Source of the DNA: Microbacterium oxydans
Lineage (GTDB): Bacteria; Actinomycetota; Actinomycetes; Actinomycetales; Microbacteriaceae
Direction of reading: 5' to 3'
Assembly (NCBI RefSeq): GCF_900095745.1
Contig: NZ_FMIR01000018.1
Span: 310,001 to 374,000, forward strand
DNA: 64,000 nt
Positions within the stretch are counted from its first letter, which is position 1; the number at the start of each line of letters is the position of its first letter. Shown in pieces: positions 8,272 through 17,141 of this stretch. The notes under the pieces were generated by a model. It was not told the origin of the DNA. It was given only the letters and a program-made list of their open reading frames with translations, and searched no databases. A program made the position numbers and the translations under genes.

Positions 8272-8385
8272 CCCCCTCCCCCTCGGGATCGCCGAGCGCA
8301 CGGCTTCTCGTCGAGCGCACGGCTTCGTGGCGTCTACAAGCCGTGCGCTCGGCAGCAAGCCGTGCGCTCGGCAGGGGGCAGGGGG
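8272..8385. repeat. Triple-nested inverted repeat between padR and menC
   Basis: The outer arms are C-runs (CCCCCTCCCCC, 8272-8282) against G-runs (8374-8385). The middle arms are GCCGAGCGCACGGCTT (8291-8306) against AAGCCGTGCGCTCGGC (8357-8372). The inner arms are CGAGCGCACGGCTT (8312-8325) against its complement (8338-8351), with a 12-nt loop. It lies between divergent genes, so it cannot be an ordinary terminator for either. Confidence 0.85.
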
Positions 8386-8395
8386 CGGGGCGGGG
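8374..8395 (+). other. Predicted G-quadruplex upstream of menC
   Basis: Four uninterrupted G-runs of 5, 5, 4 and 4 are separated by loops of CA, C and C. The run ends 56 nt before the menC ATG, so it would lie in the menC promoter or leader. It overlaps the G-rich outer arm of the inverted repeat, so the two folds would compete. Confidence 0.6.
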
Positions 8396-8451
8396 CGACT
8401 CACCCGGAAGACGAGCGGCGCGCGGACGCTTCCACGGAGCAGAATGGGCAC

Positions 8452-9435
8452 ATGATCCCGCCGCTCGCAGACCTGATCGACTCGGCCAGGGTCGTCGCCC
8501 TCCCGATGCACAGCCGCTTCCGCGGCGTGGAGGTGCGGGAGGCCCTCCTTTTCGAGGGGCCGGAGGGATGGGCGGAGTTCTCGCCGTTCACCGAGTACGA
8601 GGATGCCGAGGCTTCGACGTGGCTCGCTGCGGCGATCGACTTCGCGTGGCGCGAGCAGCCGGCGCCGCTGCGTGACCGGATCGGTGTGAACGCGACGATC
8701 CCCGCGGTGGAAGCCGCCCGCGTCGCCGAAATCCTGGAGCGGTTCTCCGGATGCCGCACCGCCAAGGTCAAGGTCGCCGAGCCTGGTCAGAGCCTCGCCG
8801 ATGACGTGGCGCGGATCCGCGCCGTGCGTGAGGCGATGGGGCCGGAGGGACGCATCCGGGTGGATGCGAACGGCGCCTGGAACGTCGACGAGGCCGAACA
8901 CGCCGTCCACGCCCTGGGCGAGTACGACCTGGAGTACGTGGAGCAGCCCTGCGCGACCGTGCCGGAGCTGGCTGATCTGCGCAAGCGGGTCAAGTACATG
9001 GGCATCCCGGTCGCCGCCGACGAGAGCGTGCGCAAGTCCTCCGACCCGCTCGCCGTCGCCCGCGCCGGTGCGGCCGATCTGCTCGTGATCAAAGCCCAAC
9101 CACTCGGCGGTATCACGCACGCACTGCAGATCGTCACCGCGGCGGGGCTCCCGGTCGTGGTCTCGAGCGCACTCGACACGGCGATCGGCCTGTCGCAGGG
9201 CGCCGCACTGGCCGCAGCCCTCCCGACATTGGACTACGACTGCGGACTCGGCACCGCCTCACTCTTCCTCGACGACGTGGCCGACCTGCGTCCGGTCGAC
9301 GGCTCGATCCCGGTAGGCCGCGTGACGCCCGACTCCGAGGCACTCACCCGCCTCGCAGCATCAGACGAGCGTCGCGAATGGTGGCTCGCCCGACTCGCCC
9401 GCTGCCACTACGAGCTGTCGACCGCCGCGAACTGA
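8452..9435 (+). CDS. menC: o-Succinylbenzoate synthase MenC
   Basis: An enolase-superfamily enzyme (327 residues) that dehydrates SHCHC to o-succinylbenzoate, the step before MenE and MenB. The catalytic KxK is in TAKVKVAE, the metal ligands are in RVDANGAW, EYVEQP and AADES, and the second catalytic Lys is in VIKAQPLGG. The frame is open upstream to 8260, but that extension runs through the inverted repeat and has no family similarity. The ATG at 8452 follows a GGAG about 12 nt away and places PPLADLIDSARVVALP at the N-terminus, as expected. It is divergent from padR and convergent with the XRE-cupin gene. Confidence 0.93.
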   Translation: MIPPLADLIDSARVVALPMHSRFRGVEVREALLFEGPEGWAEFSPFTEYEDAEASTWLAAAIDFAWREQPAPLRDRIGVNATIPAVEAARVAEILERFSGCRTAKVKVAEPGQSLADDVARIRAVREAMGPEGRIRVDANGAWNVDEAEHAVHALGEYDLEYVEQPCATVPELADLRKRVKYMGIPVAADESVRKSSDPLAVARAGAADLLVIKAQPLGGITHALQIVTAAGLPVVVSSALDTAIGLSQGAALAAALPTLDYDCGLGTASLFLDDVADLRPVDGSIPVGRVTPDSEALTRLAASDERREWWLARLARCHYELSTAAN

Positions 9436-9471
9436 ACCGATACGGGCCGGCGCGCGACATCCCACCGGAGG

Positions 9472-10098
9472 TCAGTGCGTCTCTCCCACCTCGCCGAGCA
9501 TCTCGGCGAGGTGACGCGTCGCAAGGTCAGCAGCCCGCGGGCCATGGTCGCCGTCCGCGCCGAAGATCGTGAGGATCTCCGCATCCTGCTCACCGTCGGC
9601 GCCGAACCAGTGCGGCGTTCGGGTGTCGAACTCCGCGACCTCGCCGGCTTCGAGAATCACGTCGCGGTCCCCCACGATGAGGCGGATGCGGCCGGTGAGC
9701 ACGTACATCCACGATGACCCGTCGTGCGCGGTGAGCTTCGGCTCCGACGCCTCCCGCGGCACGAGGATCTTCCACGCATGCCTCTCCCCGGGCTGGCGGG
9801 TCAGCGCGACCACGGTGCGGCCGTTGACCCTCCGCGGGCGCAGCCGCACCCGTGGGTCGCCGGTCTCCGGAGCGCCGACGAGGTCGTCGAGCGAGACGCG
9901 GTACATCCGCGCGAGCGGCAGCAGCAGCTCGAGGCTCGGACGTCGCTGACCGGTCTCGAGCCGTGACAGTGTGCTCTTCGAGATCCGGGTGGCTGTGGCG
10001 ACTTCGGTCAGCGTGAGGCCGCGGCGAGCGCGCAGCGACTGAAGACGGGGACCGATCTGCTCCAGCGTCGCGTCGAGGACCGATTCCTGTTGTTCCAT
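9472..10098 (-). CDS. XRE-family regulator with C-terminal cupin domain
   Basis: A 208-residue protein. The N-terminal helix-turn-helix spans residues about 18-72 (RRGLTLTEVATATRISKS, then LSRLETGQRRPSLE). A cupin_2 domain follows at about 110-190 (GSSWMYVLTGRIRLIVGDR, EAGEVAEFDTRTPHWFG). HTH-cupin proteins of this type sense a small ligand and control a neighbouring gene. It is divergent from the MFS exporter at 10177, with 78 bp between the starts, so that transporter is the likely target. A small GCAAC/GTTGC dyad at 10131-10144 lies in the gap. The ATG at 10098 lacks a clear SD. Confidence 0.85.
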   Translation of the reverse strand: MEQQESVLDATLEQIGPRLQSLRARRGLTLTEVATATRISKSTLSRLETGQRRPSLELLLPLARMYRVSLDDLVGAPETGDPRVRLRPRRVNGRTVVALTRQPGERHAWKILVPREASEPKLTAHDGSSWMYVLTGRIRLIVGDRDVILEAGEVAEFDTRTPHWFGADGEQDAEILTIFGADGDHGPRAADLATRHLAEMLGEVGETH

Positions 10099-10176
10099 GG
10101 CTTTATAGGACCACGGGCGTCCCGGTTTCGGCAACGCGGGTTGCTGGTCGAGCGTTCCGCGATCGATGCTGAGGAC

Positions 10177-11616
10177 ATGACGGAGACTTCCACCCCCACG
10201 CCCCTCCTGCGCGCGGGCACGGCCGGGCTCGCCCTCAGCGTCCTGGTCGCATCGCTCGGGACCAGCGCCGCGAACGTCGCGCTCCCCACGATCGCCGCGG
10301 AACTCGACGGCACCTTCGCGCAGACGCAGTGGGTGGCTCTCGCATACCTGCTGGCGATGACGGCGACGAGCCTCACGGTGGGACACCTGGGCGACCTGCT
10401 CGGCCGGCGTCGGGTGCTGCTGCTCGGCATCGCGGTCTTCACGATCGCGGCCGCGCTGTCTGCGATCGCGCCGACCCTGTGGATGCTGATCGCCGCCCGC
10501 GCACTGCAGGGCATCGGCGCCGCCGTCATGATGGCGCTCCCCCTGGCGCGCGCCCGCGACCTGGTCCCGCCGGATCGCCTGGGGCGCGTGATGGGCCTGC
10601 TCGGCACCACGGCAGCGGTGGGGACCGCCTCCGGCCCGGCGCTCGGCGGTCTCCTGATCACGGTGGCGGGTTGGCCGGCGATCTTCGCCGCCATGGTGCC
10701 GCTCGGACTCCTCGCCGCAGCCCTGGCGGCCGCGACCGGCGCGGAAGCACGGCACAGAGGCAGCCCCCGTCGCGGCTTCGACCTTCCGGGCATGGTCCTG
10801 CTGACGGTGGCCGTCGCCCTCTACACGCTCGGCGTCACCGCACCGGGCGATCAGGCCTCGTGGCCGACGCTGCCACTCGTCGGCGGAGCCGTCGCCGCCG
10901 CCGTGCTGTTCATGATGCGCGAGCGTCGCGCGAGCCACCCGCTGCTGCCGCCGGTACTGCTCAGGAGCCGCAGCATCTCGCGCGGCGCGATCCTGAACCT
11001 CATCGTCGGCACCGTCATGATGAGCACCCTCGTGGTGGGCCCCTTCTTCCTCGCGGGCGCGCTGCACCTGCCACCCGCGGCGATCGGCGTCGTCATGGCG
11101 GCCGGACCACTCGCTTCGATCTGCACCGGCGTGCTGGCCGGACGCGCGGTCGACCGGTTCGGCACGCACCGGATGACATCGGTCGGACTCGGCGGGATGC
11201 TCCTCGGGGCGCTCGCGCTCGCCCTGCTGCCGGCCTGGTGGGGGCTGCCGGGATACGTCACGGGCACCGTGCTGCTCGCTCCCGGTTACCAGTTGTTCCT
11301 CGCCGCCAACAACACCGGCGTTCTGAACTCGACCCCCGCCGACCGTCGCGGGGCGGCCTCGGGCCTCCTGGGACTCTCCCGCAATCTCGGTCTCGTCACC
11401 GGCGCCTCTGTGCTCGCCGCGCTGTTCGCCGCAGCATCCGGTTCCGGCGAGATCGCCGCCGCCTCCCCGGACGCGCTGACCGCTGCGCTCCGGACGACGT
11501 TCCTCGTCACGGCCGCGCTCCTGGCGGCCGGCGCCCTGCTGTCGCTCGCGCCGAATCGCGCCCGATCGAGCGATTCCGCGCCCGATGCCCCGGCGACTCG
11601 CGCTACGACTCGATGA
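10177..11616 (+). CDS. MFS drug-efflux transporter (DHA2-like, QacA/EmrB type)
   Basis: A 479-residue integral membrane protein with roughly 14 hydrophobic segments. Motif A reads GHLGDLLGRRRVLLLG, preceded by QTQWVALAYLLAMTATSLT, both typical of DHA2 proton-driven multidrug exporters. The ATG at 10177 is preceded by GAGG; the frame is open upstream to 10090, but that part is not hydrophobic and overlaps the divergent regulator start. Its 3' end overlaps the 3' end of the convergent TetR gene by 14 nt. Control by the divergent XRE-cupin protein is inferred from position; the substrate is unknown. Confidence 0.88.
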   Translation: MTETSTPTPLLRAGTAGLALSVLVASLGTSAANVALPTIAAELDGTFAQTQWVALAYLLAMTATSLTVGHLGDLLGRRRVLLLGIAVFTIAAALSAIAPTLWMLIAARALQGIGAAVMMALPLARARDLVPPDRLGRVMGLLGTTAAVGTASGPALGGLLITVAGWPAIFAAMVPLGLLAAALAAATGAEARHRGSPRRGFDLPGMVLLTVAVALYTLGVTAPGDQASWPTLPLVGGAVAAAVLFMMRERRASHPLLPPVLLRSRSISRGAILNLIVGTVMMSTLVVGPFFLAGALHLPPAAIGVVMAAGPLASICTGVLAGRAVDRFGTHRMTSVGLGGMLLGALALALLPAWWGLPGYVTGTVLLAPGYQLFLAANNTGVLNSTPADRRGAASGLLGLSRNLGLVTGASVLAALFAAASGSGEIAAASPDALTAALRTTFLVTAALLAAGALLSLAPNRARSSDSAPDAPATRATTR

Positions 11617-12226
11617 TCAGCTGCACGAGCCGCCCGAGCTGCTCGCTGCCCGCCTGGCGCAGCTGCGCGTCGTCCTGGCCGGCCATCGCCCCGCGCACGG
11701 TCATGCCCTCCCAGAGGATCATGAGCATGCGTGCTGCAGTCTCGGCCGGCAGGCGCAGCTTCAACGCACTGACCGAGACGATGTCGTCGATGATCTGCGC
11801 GATGCTCGACACCATCTCGCTCTCCTGCGCGAGGTACGCCTCGCCGAACTTCGCGTCGCGCAGAGCCCGGATGCGGATCTCACTCAGCAGCATCACGCCC
11901 AGGCGGTCGTCGCCGCCGAGCTCCATGATCTGCTGCACGAGCTCGATCGGATCGCACCCCTCGACCAGGGCACCCTCCGCCGTCAGTTCCTCGACCCGGG
12001 TGCGAACTCCGCTCACGCGCACGTCGGAGACGCTCGCGGCGAGCATGAGGAACAGCTCGTCCTTGGATTCGAAGTTCGAGTAGAACGCGCCGCGGGTGAA
12101 TCCGGCTCGCTCGCACACGGCCTCGACCGAGGCGCCGTCGAGACCGACCTCGGCGAAGACCTGCGCGGCGGCCTCGAGCAGACGGGCACGCGTGTTCTCA
12201 CGGCTGCGGGTTGCGGGTGTCGACAT
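11603..12226 (-). CDS. TetR-family repressor, likely of the MmpL-YhgE operon
   Basis: A 207-residue protein with an N-terminal TetR HTH (TRARLLEAAAQVFAEVGLDG, then VCERAGFTRGAFYSNFESKD) and a divergent ligand-binding C-terminal domain. The ATG at 12226 has a near-perfect SD (AGGAGGT), which decides against the upstream GTG-type extension. It faces the MmpL gene across about 130 bp that hold two adjacent dyads at 12300-12333. The simplest reading is autoregulation plus repression of mmpL-yhgE. Its 3' end runs 14 nt into the convergent MFS gene. Confidence 0.9.
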   Translation of the reverse strand: MSTPATRSRENTRARLLEAAAQVFAEVGLDGASVEAVCERAGFTRGAFYSNFESKDELFLMLAASVSDVRVSGVRTRVEELTAEGALVEGCDPIELVQQIMELGGDDRLGVMLLSEIRIRALRDAKFGEAYLAQESEMVSSIAQIIDDIVSVSALKLRLPAETAARMLMILWEGMTVRGAMAGQDDAQLRQAGSEQLGRLVQLIIES

Positions 12227-12299
12227 CGAAACCTCCTGACCCTTCACTCTCGCACGATTCACACCCGGCACACAGATTCCGACGTGCCGGTCAATTTAC

Positions 12300-12333
12300 G
12301 ATACATGTATGTATCGGATACACCTGTGTATCC
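12300..12333. promoter_or_regulatory. Two adjacent TetR operators (GATACA-N4-TGTATC)
   Basis: Site 1 (12300-12315) is GATACAT-GT-ATGTATC and site 2 (12316-12333) is GGATACAC-CT-GTGTATCC. Both are perfect dyads that share the core GATACA-N4-TGTATC and abut without a gap. They lie between the divergent tetR and mmpL starts, 24 nt before the mmpL GTG. Confidence 0.8.
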
Positions 12334-12357
12334 AATCAGTACCCCTCGGAGGAACGC

Positions 12358-15144
12358 GTGTCCACACTCCTGTCCTCGCTCGGCCGCTGGTCCTTCCGGC
12401 ACCCCTGGCGAGTCCTCGTGTCCTGGCTGCTCGCGCTCGGCATCGCCGGAGCCGGAGCACTCGTGCTGGGGGCGGGCACCGACAACACGTTCTCGATCCC
12501 CGGCACTGAATCACAGGCCGGCCTCGAGCAGCTCTCGCGCTCGTTCCCGCAGGTGAGCGGCACGAACGCGCAGTTCATCGTCGTGGCCGCCGACGGCGAC
12601 GAGATCACTGCCGACGACTACCGCGACCACATCGAGGATGCCGTCGACGAACTCGGCGACCTCGACGGCGTGCTCGCCGCCACCTCGCCCTACGACGAGA
12701 TGGTCGAGGGCATGATCAACGACGACGACACCGCCGCCATCGTGCGCGTGCAGTTCGACGGCGAGTCCACCGACGTCTCGGATGACACGAAGGATGCGCT
12801 GCGCTCCGTCGTGAGCGACCTCGACGCCGAGCTCCCCGATGGTGCGCAGACCTCGCTGGGCGGCGACCTCTTCGCGATCTCGATCCCCGGTGTCACGCTC
12901 ACCGAGGCGGTCGGCCTCCTGATCGCGCTGCTCGTGTTGATCGTCACCTTCCGCTCCTTCGTCGTGGCCGGCCTGCCGCTGCTCACAGCGATCCTCGGTG
13001 TCGGCATCTCGATGGCGGGCATCTTCACAGCGACCGCGTTCGCCACCGTGTCGTCCACCACCCCGCTGCTCGCGCTCATGCTCGGGCTCGCGGTCGGCAT
13101 CGACTACGCGCTGTTCATCATGGCGCGACATCAAGACCAGGTCCGTGAGGGCGTCGATCCCGAGGAGTCCGCCTCGCGCGCTGTCGGAACCGCCGGGTCG
13201 GCCGTCGTGTTCGCCGGCGTCACGGTGCTCATCGCGCTGATCGGCCTCGGCTTCGCCGGCATCCCGTTCCTGACGACCATGGGCATCGCGGCCTCCGTCT
13301 CGGTGGCGGTCGCCGTCGCGATCGCGGTCACCCTGACGCCGGCCTTCCTCGGCTTCATGAAGGGGAAGGTCGTCGGTCGCCCGAGGCGCGCCCCGAAGGC
13401 GAAGAAGAAGGCCGACAGTGACGATGCTCCCGCTGCTCCGGTGCGTGCGAAGGGCAGCGCGCGGTGGGTGAACGGCGTCACCAAGCGCCCGATCCTCGTC
13501 TCGCTCGCCGTCGTGATCGGCCTCGGCATCGTGGCCATCCCGGCACTCAGCCTCAACCTCGCACTTCCGAACGCCGGCGTGCTGCCGAAGGACTCGGAGG
13601 CGCGTCAGACCTACGACCTGGTGGCCGAGGAGTTCGGACCGGGCTTCAACGGCCCGATGATCCTCACCGGCACCATCGTCACCTCCACCGACCCGCTCAC
13701 GCTGATGGAAGACCTCGGGGATGCCGTCGCCGAGGTTCCCGGCGTCAAGGAGGTCGCCCTCGCGACGCCGAACGAGACGGCGGACACCGGGATCGTGCAG
13801 ATCGTCCCGGAGACCGCCCCGGACGACCCGGCGACCGCCGACCTCGTGCGCGAGCTGCGGAGCCACCACGACGAGTGGCTCGATGAGTTCGGGATCGACC
13901 TCAAGGTCACCGGCTTCACCGCCATCGGCATCGACATCTCCGACCAGCTCGGCAACGCGCTGCTGCCGTTCGGCATCTTCGTGATCGGGCTCTCGCTCAT
14001 CCTGCTCACCATCGTCTTCCGCTCGCTGTGGGTGCCGATCACCGCAGCCGCCGGCTACCTGCTCTCGATCGTCGCCGCGTTCGGCGTGGTCGGCGCCGTG
14101 TTCGAGTGGGGCTGGTTCGCCGATCTGCTGCACGTCGCCAAGGTCGGCCCGATCATCAGCTTCATGCCGATCATCCTGATGGGCGTGCTGTTCGGGCTCG
14201 CGATGGACTACCAGGTGTTCCTCGTCTCGCGGATGCGCGAGGACTTCGTGCACGACCCCGACTCGAAGAGCCCTGATCGGGCCACGCGACGCGCTGCCGC
14301 GCTGCGCACCGTCCGCAGCGGCTTCACGGGATCGGCCAAGGTCGTCACCGCCGCAGGACTCATCATGTTCGCGGTCTTCGTGGCGTTCGTCCCCGAAGGC
14401 GACTCGTCGCTGAAACCCATCGCCCTGGGCCTCGCGGCCGGCATCGCGATCGACGCCTTCCTGGTGCGGATGACGCTGATCCCCGCCCTCATGGCGATCC
14501 TCGGCGAGCGCGCCTGGGAGCTGCCCGCGTGGTTGGAGAAGATCCTCCCCCGGGTCGACGTCGAGGGCGAGGCCGTGGAGCGCGAGCGTCACCTGGCCCA
14601 GTGGCCGGGAGACGGTTCGATCGTCGCGGCCGATGATCTCGACATCAGCGCCGATGCGCCGATCGTCGAGAACCTGTCGCTGCGCATCCCGGAAGGCGGG
14701 GCGCTCGTCGCGACCGGTGGCGACGTGCGCGCCCGACGCGCACTGGCGCTCACGATCGCGGGCCGGGTGACGCCCACCGACGGACGGCTCCGCGTCGCGG
14801 GCCATCTGCTGCCCGGACGCGGCGCCTGGGTGCGCGCACACGTCGGCTGCGTGCTGGTCGACGACGCCGACGCTGCCCTCGCGGACCTCGCCGAGGCACT
14901 GCGCGGAAAGTCGCAGATCGTCGTGATCGACGGGATCGATCGCCTGACCGGCGGCCAGCGCGACCAGGCGGCCGCGATGCTGCGAGATGCCGCAGCTTCC
15001 CGCACGCTCGCGGTGTTCGCCACCGCCTCCGATGCCGACGAGGCACGGACCACTCTCGCGGAGGCCGGTTGGCCCGCCGCCGAAACTCTCGACACGCGTG
15101 CTCCTCGCCGGAGCACCGCCGAATCCACCGAGGTGACCGCATGA
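12358..15144 (+). CDS. MMPL/RND-family transporter with C-terminal ABC-ATPase-like tail
   Basis: A 928-residue membrane protein. Residues about 1-740 form the usual MmpL plan: an N-terminal TM helix, an extracytoplasmic domain, five TM segments, a repeat of that unit, and motifs such as GLAVGIDYALFIMARHQD and GLAMDYQVFLVSRM that carry the proton-relay Asp. From about residue 757 to the end lies an extra domain that reads like a worn ABC ATPase: IVENLSLRIPEGGALVATGG, then IAGRVTPTDGRLRVAGHLLP, then IVVIDGIDRL. The Walker A Lys and GKS core are absent (GGDVRARRAL). The GTG at 12358 has a strong GGAGG. Its stop overlaps the yhgE ATG. Members export lipids, siderophores or drugs; the substrate here is unknown. 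Confidence 0.9.
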   Translation: MSTLLSSLGRWSFRHPWRVLVSWLLALGIAGAGALVLGAGTDNTFSIPGTESQAGLEQLSRSFPQVSGTNAQFIVVAADGDEITADDYRDHIEDAVDELGDLDGVLAATSPYDEMVEGMINDDDTAAIVRVQFDGESTDVSDDTKDALRSVVSDLDAELPDGAQTSLGGDLFAISIPGVTLTEAVGLLIALLVLIVTFRSFVVAGLPLLTAILGVGISMAGIFTATAFATVSSTTPLLALMLGLAVGIDYALFIMARHQDQVREGVDPEESASRAVGTAGSAVVFAGVTVLIALIGLGFAGIPFLTTMGIAASVSVAVAVAIAVTLTPAFLGFMKGKVVGRPRRAPKAKKKADSDDAPAAPVRAKGSARWVNGVTKRPILVSLAVVIGLGIVAIPALSLNLALPNAGVLPKDSEARQTYDLVAEEFGPGFNGPMILTGTIVTSTDPLTLMEDLGDAVAEVPGVKEVALATPNETADTGIVQIVPETAPDDPATADLVRELRSHHDEWLDEFGIDLKVTGFTAIGIDISDQLGNALLPFGIFVIGLSLILLTIVFRSLWVPITAAAGYLLSIVAAFGVVGAVFEWGWFADLLHVAKVGPIISFMPIILMGVLFGLAMDYQVFLVSRMREDFVHDPDSKSPDRATRRAAALRTVRSGFTGSAKVVTAAGLIMFAVFVAFVPEGDSSLKPIALGLAAGIAIDAFLVRMTLIPALMAILGERAWELPAWLEKILPRVDVEGEAVERERHLAQWPGDGSIVAADDLDISADAPIVENLSLRIPEGGALVATGGDVRARRALALTIAGRVTPTDGRLRVAGHLLPGRGAWVRAHVGCVLVDDADAALADLAEALRGKSQIVVIDGIDRLTGGQRDQAAAMLRDAAASRTLAVFATASDADEARTTLAEAGWPAAETLDTRAPRRSTAESTEVTA

Positions 15145-17114
15145 CCCTCCCCATCGAGCGCGCGCGCTCCCGCAAGCCGATCACGTGGCTGACCATCCTC
15201 GGCGTGCTGCTGCTTCCCGCAGCGGTCGGCGGCATCCTGGTCGCGGCCCTGCAGAACCCGACCGAGCGTCTGGACTCGATGACCGCGGCGATCGTCAACC
15301 TCGACGAGCCGGTCACCATCGACGACCAGGTCACCCCGCTCGGACGGCAGTTGGCCGCAGGTCTCGTCGAGGGCTCGGACGACCTCGACTCGAACCTGAC
15401 CTGGGTGATCTCGAACGAAGAGGATGCGGCCGACGGTCTCGCCGACGGCTCGTACCAGGCGGTCATCACGATCCCGGAGGAGTTCTCCGCCGCGGCCACC
15501 TCGGCCGGTCAGGCGATCTCGGACGGCGGCGGTGAGGCTGAGCAGGCCACCATCACCGTGACCACTCCCGACGACGGCCTCGTCGCCGACGACCTCATCA
15601 CCGGCCAGATCGCCGATGTCGCGGCCTCGACGATGGGCACCATGCTGTCCGAGGCGACGACCGAGAACATCCTGGTCGGCTTCACCACGATCGGCGACCA
15701 GATCGGCGAAGCCGCCGACGGGGCGCTGAAGCTCGCGAACGGTGCGCGGGATGCCGCGACCGGTGCTGCGGCGATCCCCGACGGCGCCACGAAGCTGGCA
15801 TCGGGGGCGGGCGAGCTCGGGACGGGTGCGTCGTCGCTGGCCACGGGCCTCGACACGATCGCCGGGAAGACGCGGGAGGCTGCGGCGGGTGCTGCGCAGA
15901 TCGGTTCGGGGCTGACCGGCGGCGGCAACCAGCTGCAGCAGAGCGTCGGTCAGACCCAGCAGCTCGTCGGGGCGATCCAGGGCGCCTCGACATCGGCGCA
16001 GAGCGCAGCGAGCGGATCGGCCGCGCTCGCGCAGAAGCTGGGCGGGCTGCAGAAGACCGCCTGCACGCCGCCGATCGCGGACCAGGACGAGTGCACCCTG
16101 TACACGTCGCTCGCGACCGACGCGGGCGCGGTCGCGACCTCGGCAGGAACCGCCTCCGGTGTGCTCAACAGCCCGAAGGTCGCCGGCGGAATCGCCGCCC
16201 TCCCCGGCTCGCTCAGTACGATCGCCTCGAGCATGACCCAGGCGGGCGCGGGAGCCACCCAGCTCTCCGGCGGACTCACCCAGCTCGCTGACCAGGGCAT
16301 CGCCGCATCCGCCACCGGAGCACGCGGGATCGCGACCGGTGCGACCCAGCTCTCCACCGGCGCGACCGCACTGGCCGACGGCACGACCGAGCTGGCGACC
16401 GGGATCGACACCCTGGCGACCGGAACCGGTGACCTCGCGGGCGGGCTGCGCACGGCATCCGACTCGCTCCCCTCGTTCAGCGACAGCGATTCGAAGTCGC
16501 TCGCCTCGGTGATCGCCGACCCGGTGTCGTCGAACTCCTCGATGGACACGATCTTCGGACCGACCGCGATCCCACTGCTCGCCGCCGTCGTGCTGTGGTT
16601 CGGCGGACTCGCCACCTTCGTGGTGATGCGCGCCCACACCGCCCGCACTCTCACGTCCCGTCGCTCGTCCGCCGCGCTGACGCTGCGCGCCTTCGCTCCG
16701 GCCGCCCTGATCGGCGCGGGCCAGGGGCTGCTGGTGTCACTGATCGTGCAGATCGTGGCGAGTTACGACGCGGCCGCGTGGTGGGCGTTCGCGGGAACAG
16801 CGGTGCTCGCCGGCGTGGCGTTCGCAGCCGTGAACCAGGCCCTCGTGGCCCTGTTCGGTGGCGTCGGGCGCTGGATCTCCGCCCTCGTCGGAGTGCTCGC
16901 CGTCGCGACAGGTCTCATCTCGACCGTGCCAGGGTGGCTCTCCAGCATCGGTGCCGCGCTGCCTACCGCTCCGGCGTTCGCCGGCTTGATCGCGGGAAGC
17001 GGCTCGGCCGTCGCTGCCCTGGTCGTCTGGGGCGTGCTGTCCCTGGTGGCGACCACGCTCGCGGTCACCCTCCGCCGAACGACCTCGGCCAAGGCGGTCC
17101 TCGCCACGGCCTGA
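15141..17114 (+). CDS. YhgE/Pip-domain membrane protein
   Basis: A 657-residue protein that overlaps the mmpL stop by ATGA, so it is translationally coupled. It has one N-terminal TM helix (WLTILGVLLLPAAVGGILV), a long extracytoplasmic domain rich in pseudo-repeats of the L-x-x-G type (KLASGAGELGTGASSLATGL, ALADGTTELATGIDTLATG), and about six C-terminal TM segments. This is the YhgE/Pip (phage-infection-protein) layout. Two Cys (KTACTPPIADQDECTLY) in the outer domain may form a disulfide. Pip proteins are receptors or export-associated membrane proteins; pairing with MmpL suggests a shared export function, which is inference. Confidence 0.88.
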   Translation: MTLPIERARSRKPITWLTILGVLLLPAAVGGILVAALQNPTERLDSMTAAIVNLDEPVTIDDQVTPLGRQLAAGLVEGSDDLDSNLTWVISNEEDAADGLADGSYQAVITIPEEFSAAATSAGQAISDGGGEAEQATITVTTPDDGLVADDLITGQIADVAASTMGTMLSEATTENILVGFTTIGDQIGEAADGALKLANGARDAATGAAAIPDGATKLASGAGELGTGASSLATGLDTIAGKTREAAAGAAQIGSGLTGGGNQLQQSVGQTQQLVGAIQGASTSAQSAASGSAALAQKLGGLQKTACTPPIADQDECTLYTSLATDAGAVATSAGTASGVLNSPKVAGGIAALPGSLSTIASSMTQAGAGATQLSGGLTQLADQGIAASATGARGIATGATQLSTGATALADGTTELATGIDTLATGTGDLAGGLRTASDSLPSFSDSDSKSLASVIADPVSSNSSMDTIFGPTAIPLLAAVVLWFGGLATFVVMRAHTARTLTSRRSSAALTLRAFAPAALIGAGQGLLVSLIVQIVASYDAAAWWAFAGTAVLAGVAFAAVNQALVALFGGVGRWISALVGVLAVATGLISTVPGWLSSIGAALPTAPAFAGLIAGSGSAVAALVVWGVLSLVATTLAVTLRRTTSAKAVLATA

Positions 17115-17141
17115 TCCGCTCCCTGCCCCCTCACCCCTGCC

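Noticed and set aside
8260-8451. N-terminal extension of MenC
   Set aside because: It passes through the inverted repeat and G-runs, has no SD and is not found in the family.
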